A DNA stretch of 64,000 nucleotides from Halomonas sp. KAO (GTDB lineage: Bacteria; Pseudomonadota; Gammaproteobacteria; Pseudomonadales; Halomonadaceae), in contig NZ_JADNRL010000024.1 in the NCBI RefSeq assembly GCF_015595025.1, positions 277,338 through 341,337 on the forward strand. The letters run 5' to 3'. Under the pieces are notes generated by a model. The model saw only the letters and a program-made list of their open reading frames with translations. It searched no databases and had not been told where the DNA came from. Position numbers and translations under genes: made by a program. Each line of letters starts with the position of its first letter. The first letter of the stretch is position 1. Positions 54,783-63,390 of this stretch are shown piece by piece.

Positions 54783-55811
54783 ATGGCAAAGCTGTTACCC
54801 ACATCGACGGCCGGTAGTCTTCCCAAGCCCTCCTGGCTCGCACAGCCGGAGGTGCTGTGGTCACCCTGGAAATTGCAGGATGAGGGGTTGGCGGAAGGCA
54901 AGCAGGACGCATTGCGCCTGGCACTGCATGAGCAGCAACAGGCGGGCATCGATATCGTCAGTGATGGCGAGCAGTCGCGTCAGCACTTTGTCACGACGTT
55001 TATTGAGAATCTCAATGGCGTTGACTTCGACAAGCGCGAAACCGTCAGAATTCGCGACCGCTATGATGCCAGCGTCCCCTCGGTCGTCGGTGAGGTATCC
55101 CGTCAGAAGCCCGTTTTCGTCGATGACGCCAGGTTCTTGCGCCAGCAAACCATGCAACCCATCAAGTGGGCGCTGCCTGGGCCCATGACCATGATCGACA
55201 CCCTCTACGATGGTCACTACCAGAGTCGTGAAAAACTGGCGTGGGAGTTCGCCAAGATCCTGAACCAGGAGGCACGCGAACTGGAGGCGGCGGGTGTCGA
55301 TATCATCCAGTTCGATGAGCCCGCCTTTAATGTCTTCTTCGATGAGGTGAATGACTGGGGTATCGCGACGCTGGAGAAGGCGATCGAGGGCCTGAAGTGC
55401 GAGACGGCCGTACACATCTGCTATGGCTATGGGATCAAGGCGAATACCGACTGGAAAAGCACCCTCGGCAGCGAGTGGCGGCAATACGAGGAGGTGTTCC
55501 CCAGGCTGCAAAAATCCAATATCGATATCGTCTCCCTGGAGTGCCAGAACTCCCGCGTTCCCATGGAGCTTATCGAGCTGATCCGTGGCAAGAAGGTCAT
55601 GGTGGGGGCGATTGACGTCGCCACTAATACCATCGAAACACCGCAAGAGGTAGCCGATACCCTGCGCAAGGCGCTTCAGTTTGTCGACGCCGAGAATCTC
55701 TACCCCTGCACCAACTGCGGCATGGCGCCACTGTCTCGCCAGGTGGCCAGAGCCAAGCTGAATGCGTTGAGTGCCGGGGCTGAAATCGTCGCAGCGGAAC
55801 TCGCTGGCTAG
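54783..55811 (+). CDS. mesD: MesD: MetE-like core methionine synthase
   Basis: 342 residues, only the C-terminal catalytic barrel of MetE. Visible elements are TSTAGSLPKPSWL, DGEQSRQHFVTTF, WALPGPMTMIDTLYDG and IIQFDEPAF. Zinc ligands are likely in VHICYGYG, LECQNSR and CTNCGMAPLSR. It methylates homocysteine to methionine and depends on MesX. The frame opens at 54687 inside mesX; ATG 54783 matches the family's usual start. A strong terminator follows. Confidence 0.88.
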   Translation: MAKLLPTSTAGSLPKPSWLAQPEVLWSPWKLQDEGLAEGKQDALRLALHEQQQAGIDIVSDGEQSRQHFVTTFIENLNGVDFDKRETVRIRDRYDASVPSVVGEVSRQKPVFVDDARFLRQQTMQPIKWALPGPMTMIDTLYDGHYQSREKLAWEFAKILNQEARELEAAGVDIIQFDEPAFNVFFDEVNDWGIATLEKAIEGLKCETAVHICYGYGIKANTDWKSTLGSEWRQYEEVFPRLQKSNIDIVSLECQNSRVPMELIELIRGKKVMVGAIDVATNTIETPQEVADTLRKALQFVDAENLYPCTNCGMAPLSRQVARAKLNALSAGAEIVAAELAG

Positions 55812-55843
55812 GCTAACGACCTCTCTGCAGGACCCTGTATAAG

Positions 55844-55870
55844 AAGGGCCCGGCCAATGGCCGGGCCCTT
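55844..55870. terminator. Bidirectional terminator
   Basis: AAGGGCCCGGCC-AAT-GGCCGGGCCCTT, a perfect 12-bp stem between the convergent mesD and PRC-barrel genes, with A/T at both feet. Confidence 0.85.
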
Positions 55871-55920
55871 GTCCTCATGAAGCTCCTTATGCTGTCAGGT
55901 CCGGGAGCCGCATGTGTCGA

Positions 55921-56472
55921 TCACTCGGCGGCATCCTGGGTCTTCTTGCCGACGTTCTCCAGTGCCTTGCCGATGCTGTCCAGGGCACGTGAGGCCCCTT
56001 CCTGAGTGGTATCCCAGGCGCTGGCTGCGCCCTCCTTGGTCTGCTCCCAGGCCTCGTGGGCGCCCAGGCGAGCGTCTTGCCACCAGTCGTTATCATAGGT
56101 CGGCTGCTGGCTGATCTGGGCGTCGCTCATGTCGACGATCACACGGTATTCGATGTCATCGATGTCGTCGCCGTTATGAGTTTCCACGCTGAATCGGCCT
56201 GCCTCGATCACGAACTCATGGTCGTCGTCGATATCGAGCAGTTCCCCGGTATCGATCACCAGGGCGCGCACCCTCATGTCGTTATCCAGCAGGACATCTT
56301 CGACCTCACCGATTTCCCGGCTATCGGTCGCGGTGTAGACATCGGCGTCGAGCAGTTCATCGCTGGAGTAGAGGCCCTGAGGCTCCGCCATGGCCGATGC
56401 GGATAGCAGCAGGCCGCCAGCGACCAGGGTGCTCAGAGTGGCGTGACGCAGGAGAGGCTTTCCATACAGCAT
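55921..56472 (-). CDS. Periplasmic PRC-barrel domain protein
   Basis: 183 residues. A signal peptide (LSTLVAGGLLLSASAMAE, cleavage after AMA) is followed by a PRC-barrel domain at about 38-110 (DVYTATDSREIGEVEDVLLD, then NDMRVRALVIDTG). The C-terminal tail has two tryptophan-containing helical repeats (AWEQTKEGAASAWDTTQEGA) like those of LEA/apolipophorin-type stress proteins. Strongly acidic, as expected of secreted proteins in a halophile. No operon partners. Probably an envelope stress protein; role unknown. Confidence 0.8.
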   Translation of the reverse strand: MLYGKPLLRHATLSTLVAGGLLLSASAMAEPQGLYSSDELLDADVYTATDSREIGEVEDVLLDNDMRVRALVIDTGELLDIDDDHEFVIEAGRFSVETHNGDDIDDIEYRVIVDMSDAQISQQPTYDNDWWQDARLGAHEAWEQTKEGAASAWDTTQEGASRALDSIGKALENVGKKTQDAAE

Positions 56473-56664
56473 GTGATGACTCCTTGTTCCTTTCCTTATG
56501 TCAGGCCCGTCGACGCGGACCCGGTTCGTCGGCGTGTCTTGTTGCCGTACATCGTTTGTCGTGGGAGTGCCGCACGAGTTCCACTTTTCAGGTAACGGAG
56601 TGTTACGGCGAGGAACTGTCGGCGGCGAGTGTGGCCGGTGGATCCTGACCGGTGAGTACCCGGG

Positions 56665-57987
56665 TCAATCGTCCGGTGGAGGCTGATTCTCCACCGATCG
56701 AGCCTCCCGACGCGCGGTGATCGTCGGCAGCTCCTTCCAGCGCGTCGTCCAGCGGGGTGAGCGGTTGGCGCAGCGCAGGTGCCAGGCGGCGCTGGGGGAG
56801 GGCATCCCGAGCTTGACGGTGCCGCGACCCATGCGCTGGTTAAGGGCATCCAGGGTCGCCATCAGCTTCTCGCTGCGCTCGCGCTCCGCGGCACTCTGGG
56901 GCGACTCCAGCAGCGACATCTGCTGCCGATTGGCGTCGATCAGGTCGATCAGCATCACCCCGGCCTTCATGAAGCGGTAGTGCGGCCGGTAGATGGCGGC
57001 GAAGGCCTGGCCGACCGCGTGCAGGATCTCGCGGCTGTCATCGGTGGGGCGTGCCAGCTCCACCACGGCGCCGGGCGAATACTGGGGCAGGTCCTGCCGG
57101 TGGCGGTTGGTCTTCAGGAAGACGTAGACGGCCCGGGCCAGGCTATCCTGGGTGCGCAGCTTCTCGGCACCGCGCTGGCCGAACTGGCGCAGCGCCTCGT
57201 GGATCTCGTCGCGGTTGTCGGTCAGCCTGCCGAAGGAGCGCGAGGTCATGATGCGCTGTCGGAGCTCGTCGGTGTCGTTCATCTCGATACAGGGCACGCC
57301 GCGCAGCTCCAGGGCGGTGCGCTCCAGGGTTACCGAGAAGCGCCGGCGAATCGCCTTGGGGTCGGCCTGGGCCAGATCCCAGGCCGTGCGGATATCCATC
57401 AATGCCAGCCGCTCCACCAGGCGGCGGCCCACGCCCCAGACCTCGCTCAACTCGGTTCGCTGCAGGAGACCTGCCATTTCGACGCTGCCCGCCGAGAGCA
57501 CGCAGACACCTCGGTAGCCGGGCACCTTCTTGGCCGCCCGATTGGCCAGCTTGGCCAGGGTTTGGGTCGGCGCCACGCCGACACTCACCGGGATGCCGGT
57601 GAAGCGGCGCACCTTGTAGTGGAGCTCGCGGCAGTGGCTCAGCAGCTGCTTCTGCTCGAAGCCGTCGAAGCGCACGAACATCTCGTCGATCGAGTAGGGC
57701 TCCACCCCGGCGGAGAACTCCTCCAGCACCGCCCGCACCCGGGCGGACATATCGCCATACAGCTCGTAGTTGGAGGAGAGCAGCCGGATGCGCCCCCGGC
57801 GCAGTAGCTCCTTCAGCTCGAAGGCCGGGGTGCCCATCGCCACCCCCAGCGCCCTGAGCTCGCTGGAGCGGGCGATCACGCAGCCATCGTTGTTGGAGAG
57901 CACGCCCACCGGCAGCCCCTCCAGCCGGGGCTGGAAGACTCGCTCGCAGCTGACATAGAAGTTGTTGCAGTCGATCAGGCCGATCAT
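56665..57987 (-). CDS. umuC: UmuC: translesion DNA polymerase V catalytic subunit
   Basis: 440 residues from the ATG at [20 protein letters not shown]. The Y-family active site is complete: Asp6 in the first motif and the [10 protein letters not shown] motif near 101. The thumb HhH ([20 protein letters not shown]) and little-finger domain follow. The tail is Pro/Arg-rich. It copies damaged DNA in the SOS response. Starts 3 bp after the umuD stop. The frame extends to 58032 but those codons lie inside umuD. Confidence 0.95.
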   Translation of the reverse strand: MIGLIDCNNFYVSCERVFQPRLEGLPVGVLSNNDGCVIARSSELRALGVAMGTPAFELKELLRRGRIRLLSSNYELYGDMSARVRAVLEEFSAGVEPYSIDEMFVRFDGFEQKQLLSHCRELHYKVRRFTGIPVSVGVAPTQTLAKLANRAAKKVPGYRGVCVLSAGSVEMAGLLQRTELSEVWGVGRRLVERLALMDIRTAWDLAQADPKAIRRRFSVTLERTALELRGVPCIEMNDTDELRQRIMTSRSFGRLTDNRDEIHEALRQFGQRGAEKLRTQDSLARAVYVFLKTNRHRQDLPQYSPGAVVELARPTDDSREILHAVGQAFAAIYRPHYRFMKAGVMLIDLIDANRQQMSLLESPQSAAERERSEKLMATLDALNQRMGRGTVKLGMPSPSAAWHLRCANRSPRWTTRWKELPTITARREARSVENQPPPDD

Positions 57988-57989
57988 GG

Positions 57990-58430
57990 CTACACCGGAT
58001 ATTCGTGGATGACCGAACGCACCACGCCCCACACCTGGCAGTCGAGGTCCTCGAGCGGGATCGGCGGGTAGGCTGGGTTGGCGGAGCAGAGGTAGGGCTG
58101 GCGGCCCTGCAGCTGGTAGCGCTTTACCGTGATCTCGCCCTCCACCAGGGCCACCAGGATATGCCCCGGTCGCGGCTCGATGGAGCGGTCGATCAGCAGC
58201 AGGTCGCCGTCGTGGATGCCCAGCGGGTCCATGCTGTCGCCGGTCACGGTCATGAAGAAGCTGGCCGAGGGTCGCTTCACCAGCCGCTCATTGAGATCCA
58301 GGGTACGCCCCTCGTAGTCCTGGGCGGGGCTCGGAAAGCCGGAGACGCCGGCCCGCGTCAGCGCCAGGGGATGAGGCAGCGCCAGGCCGGGGGGCGTCGA
58401 GTGGGCGGGAATCAGGGTGTCGGTGGTCAT
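57990..58430 (-). CDS. umuD: UmuD: self-cleaving subunit of DNA polymerase V
   Basis: 146 residues, S24 peptidase: [12 protein letters not shown] with Ser66 and [10 protein letters not shown] with Lys103. By alignment to E. coli UmuD (Cys24-Gly25, Ser60, Lys97) the cleavage site would be Ser30-Gly31 in [14 protein letters not shown]. RecA filaments trigger cleavage to UmuD', which activates UmuC. Single operon with umuC; a LexA box lies 20 bp upstream. Confidence 0.95.
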   Translation of the reverse strand: MTTDTLIPAHSTPPGLALPHPLALTRAGVSGFPSPAQDYEGRTLDLNERLVKRPSASFFMTVTGDSMDPLGIHDGDLLLIDRSIEPRPGHILVALVEGEITVKRYQLQGRQPYLCSANPAYPPIPLEDLDCQVWGVVRSVIHEYPV

Positions 58431-58449
58431 CGGGTGCCTCCTCTTGATG

Positions 58450-58465
58450 CTGTTATTTTATACAG
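58450..58465. promoter_or_regulatory. LexA (SOS) box of umuDC
   Basis: CTGTTATTTTATACAG, a perfect match to CTGT-N8-ACAG with an AT-rich centre, upstream of umuD. Confidence 0.9.
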
Positions 58466-58505
58466 TATAGAGGGGTGGCAACACCATGCTTGTGATCCTT
58501 CGGTC

Positions 58506-58543
58506 GATCGACCGATCGACCGATCGACCGATCGACCGATCGA
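58506..58543. repeat. 8-bp tandem repeat
   Basis: GATCGACC repeated 4.75 times without error between the umuDC promoter and the LysR gene. Each unit contains a palindromic CGATCG junction. Likely prone to slippage. No coding role. Confidence 0.9.
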
Positions 58544-58680
58544 GCCGGGCAGCCTGGCTCGCCCCCGAGCCGATGGGCCGCGAGCCGTTCCGCCATCGAG
58601 CTCACTGCTTTCCGCAAGACAGGGGATCCATTGGGTCTGGCGCGGAGCTAATGATTTTTCTTCTATAACAAAAGGTTATT

Positions 58681-59604
58681 TCAACTTTGTGGTTTTGCTG
58701 ACTGGTCGATGGCGCGTGCAAACTGAGCTCGAAACACGCCGATAAAGTCCTGGGCGAGGCGGGAGAGGGGCTGCTCTCGGGGCGTTAATAGATAGAAGGT
58801 GTCGTCGAGCTCGGCGGCGAAGGGGCGTATCGCCAGGCGCTCGTCGGCGAATACCCGAGCGTTCAGCGGGTCGATCACCGTGATGCCGGCGCCTTGTGTC
58901 ACCAGGCGGGCAGCCTGAAGGGCCAGCGATACCTGCAGATGGCGGCGGGGGCGCACGCCGGCCGTCTCGAGCAGCCGGTCCAGGGCCCGTCGGCTGGGGT
59001 CCTGGGGCTCGTAACAGATCAGTGGCTGGTCATGCAGGCCGTCGAGGGTGATGCTCGACTGCGCCGCCAGTGGGTGGTCGGCGGGCAGCAGGCAGACGTT
59101 ACCGAGGCTGAAGGCCTCGCTCTCTACACGCTCGTCGCCGCCACCCAGCATGGCGAAGCCAAGGTCGGCGCGCTGGGTCACGATATCCTCCACCACCTGC
59201 TCGGAGCGGAAGGTGGCGAGCTCGACCAGGGCCTCGCCATGGCGCGGCGCGAAGTCCGCCAGCACATCGGGCAGAAACCCCATGCCGAGCAGCGGCATGG
59301 CGCTGATGCGCAGCCCTCCGGTTTCGCGCTCCTTGATGCGCCGGGCGGTGGCGCGCAACCCTTCCAGCCCGCTCCATACCCGGAGCAGCTCACGATGAAA
59401 GAGGCGCGCTTCGGGAGTCGCCACCAGCCGGCCCCGGCGCCGCTCGAACAGCGTGAAGCCCACATCATGCTCGAGCTGCTTCACCAGTCGAGTGACGCCG
59501 GGCTGGGCGATCAGCATGCGGCGTGCCGCGCCGGAAACGCTACCGCACTCCATCACGTGCTGGAAGGCTTGCAGCTGACGGTCGCTGAGTCGTGGCGTTT
59601 CCAT
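58681..59604 (-). CDS. LysR-family regulator of the opine-type oxidase operon
   Basis: 307 residues. HTH: FQHVMECGSVSGAARRMLIA followed by QPGVTRLVKQLEHDVGFTLF. The effector domain has DLGFAMLGGGDERVES and VTQGAGITVIDPLNARVFA, like OccR/NocR and related regulators of opine and basic amino-acid use. It diverges from the oxidase operon with 92 bp between them, so it probably controls it. Confidence 0.88.
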   Translation of the reverse strand: METPRLSDRQLQAFQHVMECGSVSGAARRMLIAQPGVTRLVKQLEHDVGFTLFERRRGRLVATPEARLFHRELLRVWSGLEGLRATARRIKERETGGLRISAMPLLGMGFLPDVLADFAPRHGEALVELATFRSEQVVEDIVTQRADLGFAMLGGGDERVESEAFSLGNVCLLPADHPLAAQSSITLDGLHDQPLICYEPQDPSRRALDRLLETAGVRPRRHLQVSLALQAARLVTQGAGITVIDPLNARVFADERLAIRPFAAELDDTFYLLTPREQPLSRLAQDFIGVFRAQFARAIDQSAKPQS

Positions 59605-59696
59605 AACAATTCCATATGGGGTGGGCAGGTATTGGTATTAGATCGTATGGGATGGCTGGCCTATCGTCGAGGTATGGCAGTGACGGAGCAGAGGTG

Positions 59697-60812
59697 ATGC
59701 CGCAGGATTTTCTCATCATCGGCGGAGGCGTGGTTGGCATGGCGGCGGCCTATGGGCTGGCCCGTCGTGGGCGGCGCGTTACCGTGCTCGATGGGCATGA
59801 CGGCTCGCTGCGTGCCTCCCGTGGCAATGCCGGCCTGGTCTGGGTGCAGGGCAAGGGGAGTGGCATGCCGCGCTATGCCGAACTCTCGCTGCACTCGAGC
59901 GAGACCTGGCCCGAGTTCGCCGAGGAGCTTACCGCGCGCACCGGGATCGACCTCGAGTATGAGCGGCGCGGCGGTGTGGACCTGTGCTTCGATGCCGAAC
60001 AGGCCGAGGCCCTTCAGGCGGAGTATCGGGCGCTGTACGCCTCCATGCCGACACTTGGGGCGGTGCGCTGGTCCTATCTCGACCGGGAGGCGTTGCTGGA
60101 GCATCTGCCGGGACTCGGCGAGAGGGTCCACGGTGGCACCTGGTCGCCCCACGATGGACACTGCAACCCGCTCTCCCTGCTGCGTGCCCTCTATGCTGCC
60201 TGCCAGGCGCTGGGTGTCGACTACCGGCCCGCCACCCCGGCCAGCGAGATCGAGGCCACGGGTGCCGGCTTCACGGTGCGTACCCCCGGGGGAACCTTTA
60301 CATCGGAAAGGTTGATTCTGGCCGCCGGCCTGGGAGGGCGGCAGCTGGCGCCTGCCCTGGGGCTCAGTGGCCGCGTTCGCCCGGTGCGTGGCCAGGTGCT
60401 GGTGACCGAGCGGCTGCCCCAGGGCGGACGGCTGCCGAGCCCGCAGATTCGCCAGACCGCCAGCGGTGGTTACCTGATCGGCGACGTGCTGGAGGAGGTC
60501 GGCGACGACACCGGGGTGACGCTCGAGACCATTCACCAGCTGGGGGAGCGCGCGGTGCAGATCTACCCCGACCTGGCTCGGGCCCGACTGGTGCGCACCT
60601 GGGGGGCGCTGCGCGTGATGACCCCGGACGGTAACCCGGTCTACGAGGCCTCGCGTCGCTTTCCCGGGGCCTACAACCTGAGCTGTCACAGCGGCATCAC
60701 CCTGGCGGCCTTCCATGCCGAGGAGCTCGCCGCGGCCATCGACAATGACCGGCTGGAAACGGCTTATGGCGACTTTTCAGGAGCGCGTTTCGATGTTCAA
60801 GCAACTGGATAG
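59697..60812 (+). CDS. FAD-dependent amine/opine oxidase subunit (OoxB/HcnC/DadA-like)
   Basis: 371 residues of the DAO fold. FAD-binding GGGVVGMAAAYGLARRGRRV near the start, SRGNAGLVWVQGKGSGMPRY (flavin contact), and a late GxR-type region LVRTWGALRVMTPDGNPVY then HSGITLAAFHAEELA. It oxidises a secondary amine or D-amino acid. With the next two genes it forms the heterotrimer seen in opine oxidases, HcnABC and D-hydroxyproline dehydrogenases. I chose ATG 59697 (GCAGAGG upstream) over 59616. Confidence 0.87.
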   Translation: MPQDFLIIGGGVVGMAAAYGLARRGRRVTVLDGHDGSLRASRGNAGLVWVQGKGSGMPRYAELSLHSSETWPEFAEELTARTGIDLEYERRGGVDLCFDAEQAEALQAEYRALYASMPTLGAVRWSYLDREALLEHLPGLGERVHGGTWSPHDGHCNPLSLLRALYAACQALGVDYRPATPASEIEATGAGFTVRTPGGTFTSERLILAAGLGGRQLAPALGLSGRVRPVRGQVLVTERLPQGGRLPSPQIRQTASGGYLIGDVLEEVGDDTGVTLETIHQLGERAVQIYPDLARARLVRTWGALRVMTPDGNPVYEASRRFPGAYNLSCHSGITLAAFHAEELAAAIDNDRLETAYGDFSGARFDVQATG

Positions 60813-61080
60813 CGCGGCCTCCACCGGAGAGGTGACGATCTGGCTGGAGGGCCACTCCCACCGTGTGCCGAACACTTTCAGCGTGGCCGCGGCGTTGCTG
60901 TGGCTCGAAGGCGCCGCGGGCTATCGCCGGCATGTCGACGGCAGCAACCGTGCGCCGCTGTGCATGATGGGCGTGTGCCATGAGTGCCTGATCACCGTCG
61001 ATGGTGAACCCAATCGCCAGGGCTGCCTGGTGCCGGTGGCCGAGGGAATGCGGATCGAGCGTCAGTGGAGGGCCTTATGA
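60793..61080 (+). CDS. Small 2Fe-2S subunit (HcnA-like)
   Basis: 95 residues with the ferredoxin-like motif APLCMMGVCHECLITVDGEP then NRQGC (four cysteines). It passes electrons between the two flavoprotein subunits. Overlaps the gene before it by 20 bp and the gene after it by 4 bp (ATGA). The ATG at 60793 has AGGAG upstream. Confidence 0.87.
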   Translation: MFKQLDSAASTGEVTIWLEGHSHRVPNTFSVAAALLWLEGAAGYRRHVDGSNRAPLCMMGVCHECLITVDGEPNRQGCLVPVAEGMRIERQWRAL

Positions 61081-62477
61081 GCGAGACGCGGATGCGCCAC
61101 GCCGAGGTGGCGATCATCGGTGCCGGCCCGGCCGGCATGGCGGCCGCCAGCCGCCTGGCCGAGGCCGGCGAGAGGCCGGTGGTCTTCGATCTGGCGCAGA
61201 GCCCCGGAGGCCAGATCTATCGTCAACTCGCCGCTCCCCAGGTGGGGGAGGCGGTGATGGGCGCCGACTACCTGCGGGGCCAGGCCCTGCTGACGCGCTT
61301 CGCACATTCACGAATCGATTACCGGCCGGGCAGCCGGGTGTGGTGGGCCCAGCGTGAAGGGCAGGGCACCACCCTCGGCGTGCTGGCGAGCGGCAAAGGC
61401 GAGCTCTGGCAGGTACGCCAGCTGGTCGTCGCCGGCGGCGCCATGGAGCGCGGTTGGCCATTCCCGGGCTGGCAGTTGCCGGGGGTGATGCAGGCCGGGG
61501 CCGGTCAGATCCTGCTCAAGCAGGGTGCCCTGGTACCCGAGGCGCCACCGGTGCTGGTCGGCACCGGCCCCCTGCTCTATCTGCTGGCCTGGCAGTACCT
61601 GCGCGCCGGCTGCCCGCCAAGACTGGTGCTGGACGCCGCCCCGCGCTCGCGCTATTCGGCGTTGCTGCGCCAGCCGCTGGGCACCTGGCACGCCCGCCAC
61701 TATCTGCTCAAGGGGCTCAGGATGCTGGTCGCGCTGCGCCGCGCCGGCGTCACGGTCAAGCAGGGGTTCGACGCCCTGGAGGCCGAAGGCGAGGGGCATC
61801 TTGAGGCCGTGAGCTATCGCCTGGCCGGTCGCTGGCAGCGCGTCGAGACGCCGCTGCTGCTGACTCACTTCGGTGTGGTGCCGGAGCCTCAGCTGGGGCG
61901 CGGGCTGGGGCTCGGCTTCGCCTGGCATGCGGGCCAGCAGGCCTTCGTGCCCGAGCGAGATGTAGATTCGCTGGCCGCCGGCCCGGGCCTGTGGCTGGCC
62001 GGCGACGGTGCCGGTATCGGTGGGGCGATCAACGCCGAGCGCGAGGGGCATCTCGCGGGCCTGTCGATTCTCGAGGCTCAGGGTGAGAGGGTCGGCGAGG
62101 AGCGCGCTTCGCTACGCTGCGCTCGGGCGCGTGACCTGGACGCTCGCAAGCTGCTGGATGCGCTGTTCCGGGTGCCGGAAGGCTGGCTTGCCGCCCAGCC
62201 CGAGAAGACCCTGGTGTGTCGCTGTGAATCCGTGTCGCTCGGTGAGATCAACGCCGCCATGGGGCAGGGGGCCGCCGGTCCCGGCCAGCTCAAGGCCTTT
62301 ACGCGCTGTGGCATGGGGCCGTGTCAGGGGCGCCTGTGCGGTGAGAGCGTCAGCCGACTGCTGGCCAGCCACCAGGGCGCTTCCATGAACACCGTGGGCT
62401 ATTACCGGGTCCGCCCGCCACTGCACTCGATCACCCTGGGGGAACTGGCGGCCTCACCCGCGCCGCCTTCCTCCTGA
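61077..62477 (+). CDS. NAD(P)/FAD-dependent oxidoreductase subunit (OoxA/HcnB-like)
   Basis: 466 residues. The FAD site AEVAIIGAGPAGMAAASRLA is near the start, followed by SPGGQIYRQ, a second dinucleotide region (APPVLVGTGPLLYLLAWQYL), GDGAGIGGAINAEREG, and a C-terminal BFD-like [2Fe-2S] domain (LVCRCESVSLGEI and FTRCGMGPCQGRLCG). Larger partner of the trimeric oxidase. In line with opine oxidase subunit A. Confidence 0.9.
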   Translation: MSETRMRHAEVAIIGAGPAGMAAASRLAEAGERPVVFDLAQSPGGQIYRQLAAPQVGEAVMGADYLRGQALLTRFAHSRIDYRPGSRVWWAQREGQGTTLGVLASGKGELWQVRQLVVAGGAMERGWPFPGWQLPGVMQAGAGQILLKQGALVPEAPPVLVGTGPLLYLLAWQYLRAGCPPRLVLDAAPRSRYSALLRQPLGTWHARHYLLKGLRMLVALRRAGVTVKQGFDALEAEGEGHLEAVSYRLAGRWQRVETPLLLTHFGVVPEPQLGRGLGLGFAWHAGQQAFVPERDVDSLAAGPGLWLAGDGAGIGGAINAEREGHLAGLSILEAQGERVGEERASLRCARARDLDARKLLDALFRVPEGWLAAQPEKTLVCRCESVSLGEINAAMGQGAAGPGQLKAFTRCGMGPCQGRLCGESVSRLLASHQGASMNTVGYYRVRPPLHSITLGELAASPAPPSS

Positions 62478-62580
62478 ATTCGTTTCCGTCGTTGTGACGG
62501 GATGCGGCGTCGCCGGATATCTGGTGGTGCCTATCACTGCATCACACGCTTCATCACACAAGCACAAGAGGTGAATTGCC

Positions 62581-63330
62581 ATGCGTATTTCCAACTCCTT
62601 CGGTCTACTGATTGCGGCGGCGCTTGCCGCGACCCCTGCCATGGCGGATGAGGGGCCGCTGCGGATCGCCGTGGATGTTCCCTATATTCCCTACCAGTAT
62701 CAGGAGCCTGACGGCACCATCACCGGCTTCGAGGTCGAGCTGATCGATGCCGTCTGCGTCGAGATGCAGCGTGAGTGTGAATGGGTCAAGCAGGGGTGGG
62801 ACGGCATCATTCCCGGGCTGCTGGCGCGCAAGTATGATTTCATCGCCTCGGCGATGAATATCACCGAGGACCGTGCCCGCCAGGTCCTCTTCTCCGAGCC
62901 CTACTATCAGGTGCCCTCGGTGTGGGTCGGTCAGGCGGAGGCCGAGGTCGACGTGGCCGGCGATCTGGCCGATGTCACCGTCGGCGTGCAGCAGGGCACC
63001 ATTCAGGACCGCTACGTCACCCAGTTCCACCCCCAGGCCGATATTCGCCGCTACAGCGATTCCGGCGGCGTGATCAACGACATGCACTCCGGGCGCCTGG
63101 ATCTGGTGTTCACCGCCTTCCCCCTGGCTCAGGAAGCCCTGCTGGGCGAGGAGGCATTCGAGCGCCGCGGCGAGCTGATCACCGAGCCGGAGTCGATCTA
63201 CGGTCCGGGCGTCGGTGCCGCCTTCCGCAAGCGTGACCGGGAGCTGGTAGAGCAGTTCGATGCCGCCATGGCCGAGGTCAAGGCCAGCGGCACTTTCGAC
63301 CAGCTGCAGGCCAAGTACTTCGGCGAGTGA
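62581..63330 (+). CDS. Periplasmic amino-acid/opine-binding protein
   Basis: 249 residues, SBP family 3. Signal peptide LLIAAALAATPAMADEG (cleavage after AMA). The core shows RIAVDVPYIPYQYQEPDGTI then TGFEVELIDAVC, WDGIIPGLLARKYDFIASAM then NITEDRARQ, and FSEPYYQVPSVWVG, as in OccT, NocT, HisJ and ArgT. Binds a basic amino acid or opine for the ABC importer whose ATPase follows. Confidence 0.9.
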   Translation: MRISNSFGLLIAAALAATPAMADEGPLRIAVDVPYIPYQYQEPDGTITGFEVELIDAVCVEMQRECEWVKQGWDGIIPGLLARKYDFIASAMNITEDRARQVLFSEPYYQVPSVWVGQAEAEVDVAGDLADVTVGVQQGTIQDRYVTQFHPQADIRRYSDSGGVINDMHSGRLDLVFTAFPLAQEALLGEEAFERRGELITEPESIYGPGVGAAFRKRDRELVEQFDAAMAEVKASGTFDQLQAKYFGE

Positions 63331-63390
63331 AATTGACGGAGCGTGCCGGGGCTTGGCCCCGGCGTGTGTTGCACCTACTGGAGCCTTTCC

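Noticed and set aside
56779..57807. 342-residue plus-strand frame opposite umuC
   Set aside because: Antisense of the well-conserved umuC gene; composition (LGQ, HRGAR repeats) is that of a GC-rich shadow frame.
58501..58545. CRISPR-like array
   Set aside because: The repeat unit is 8 bp without spacers; it is a simple tandem repeat.
59661..60716. 351-residue minus-strand frame opposite the oxidase gene
   Set aside because: Shadow of the flavoprotein gene. No domain and no ribosome site.
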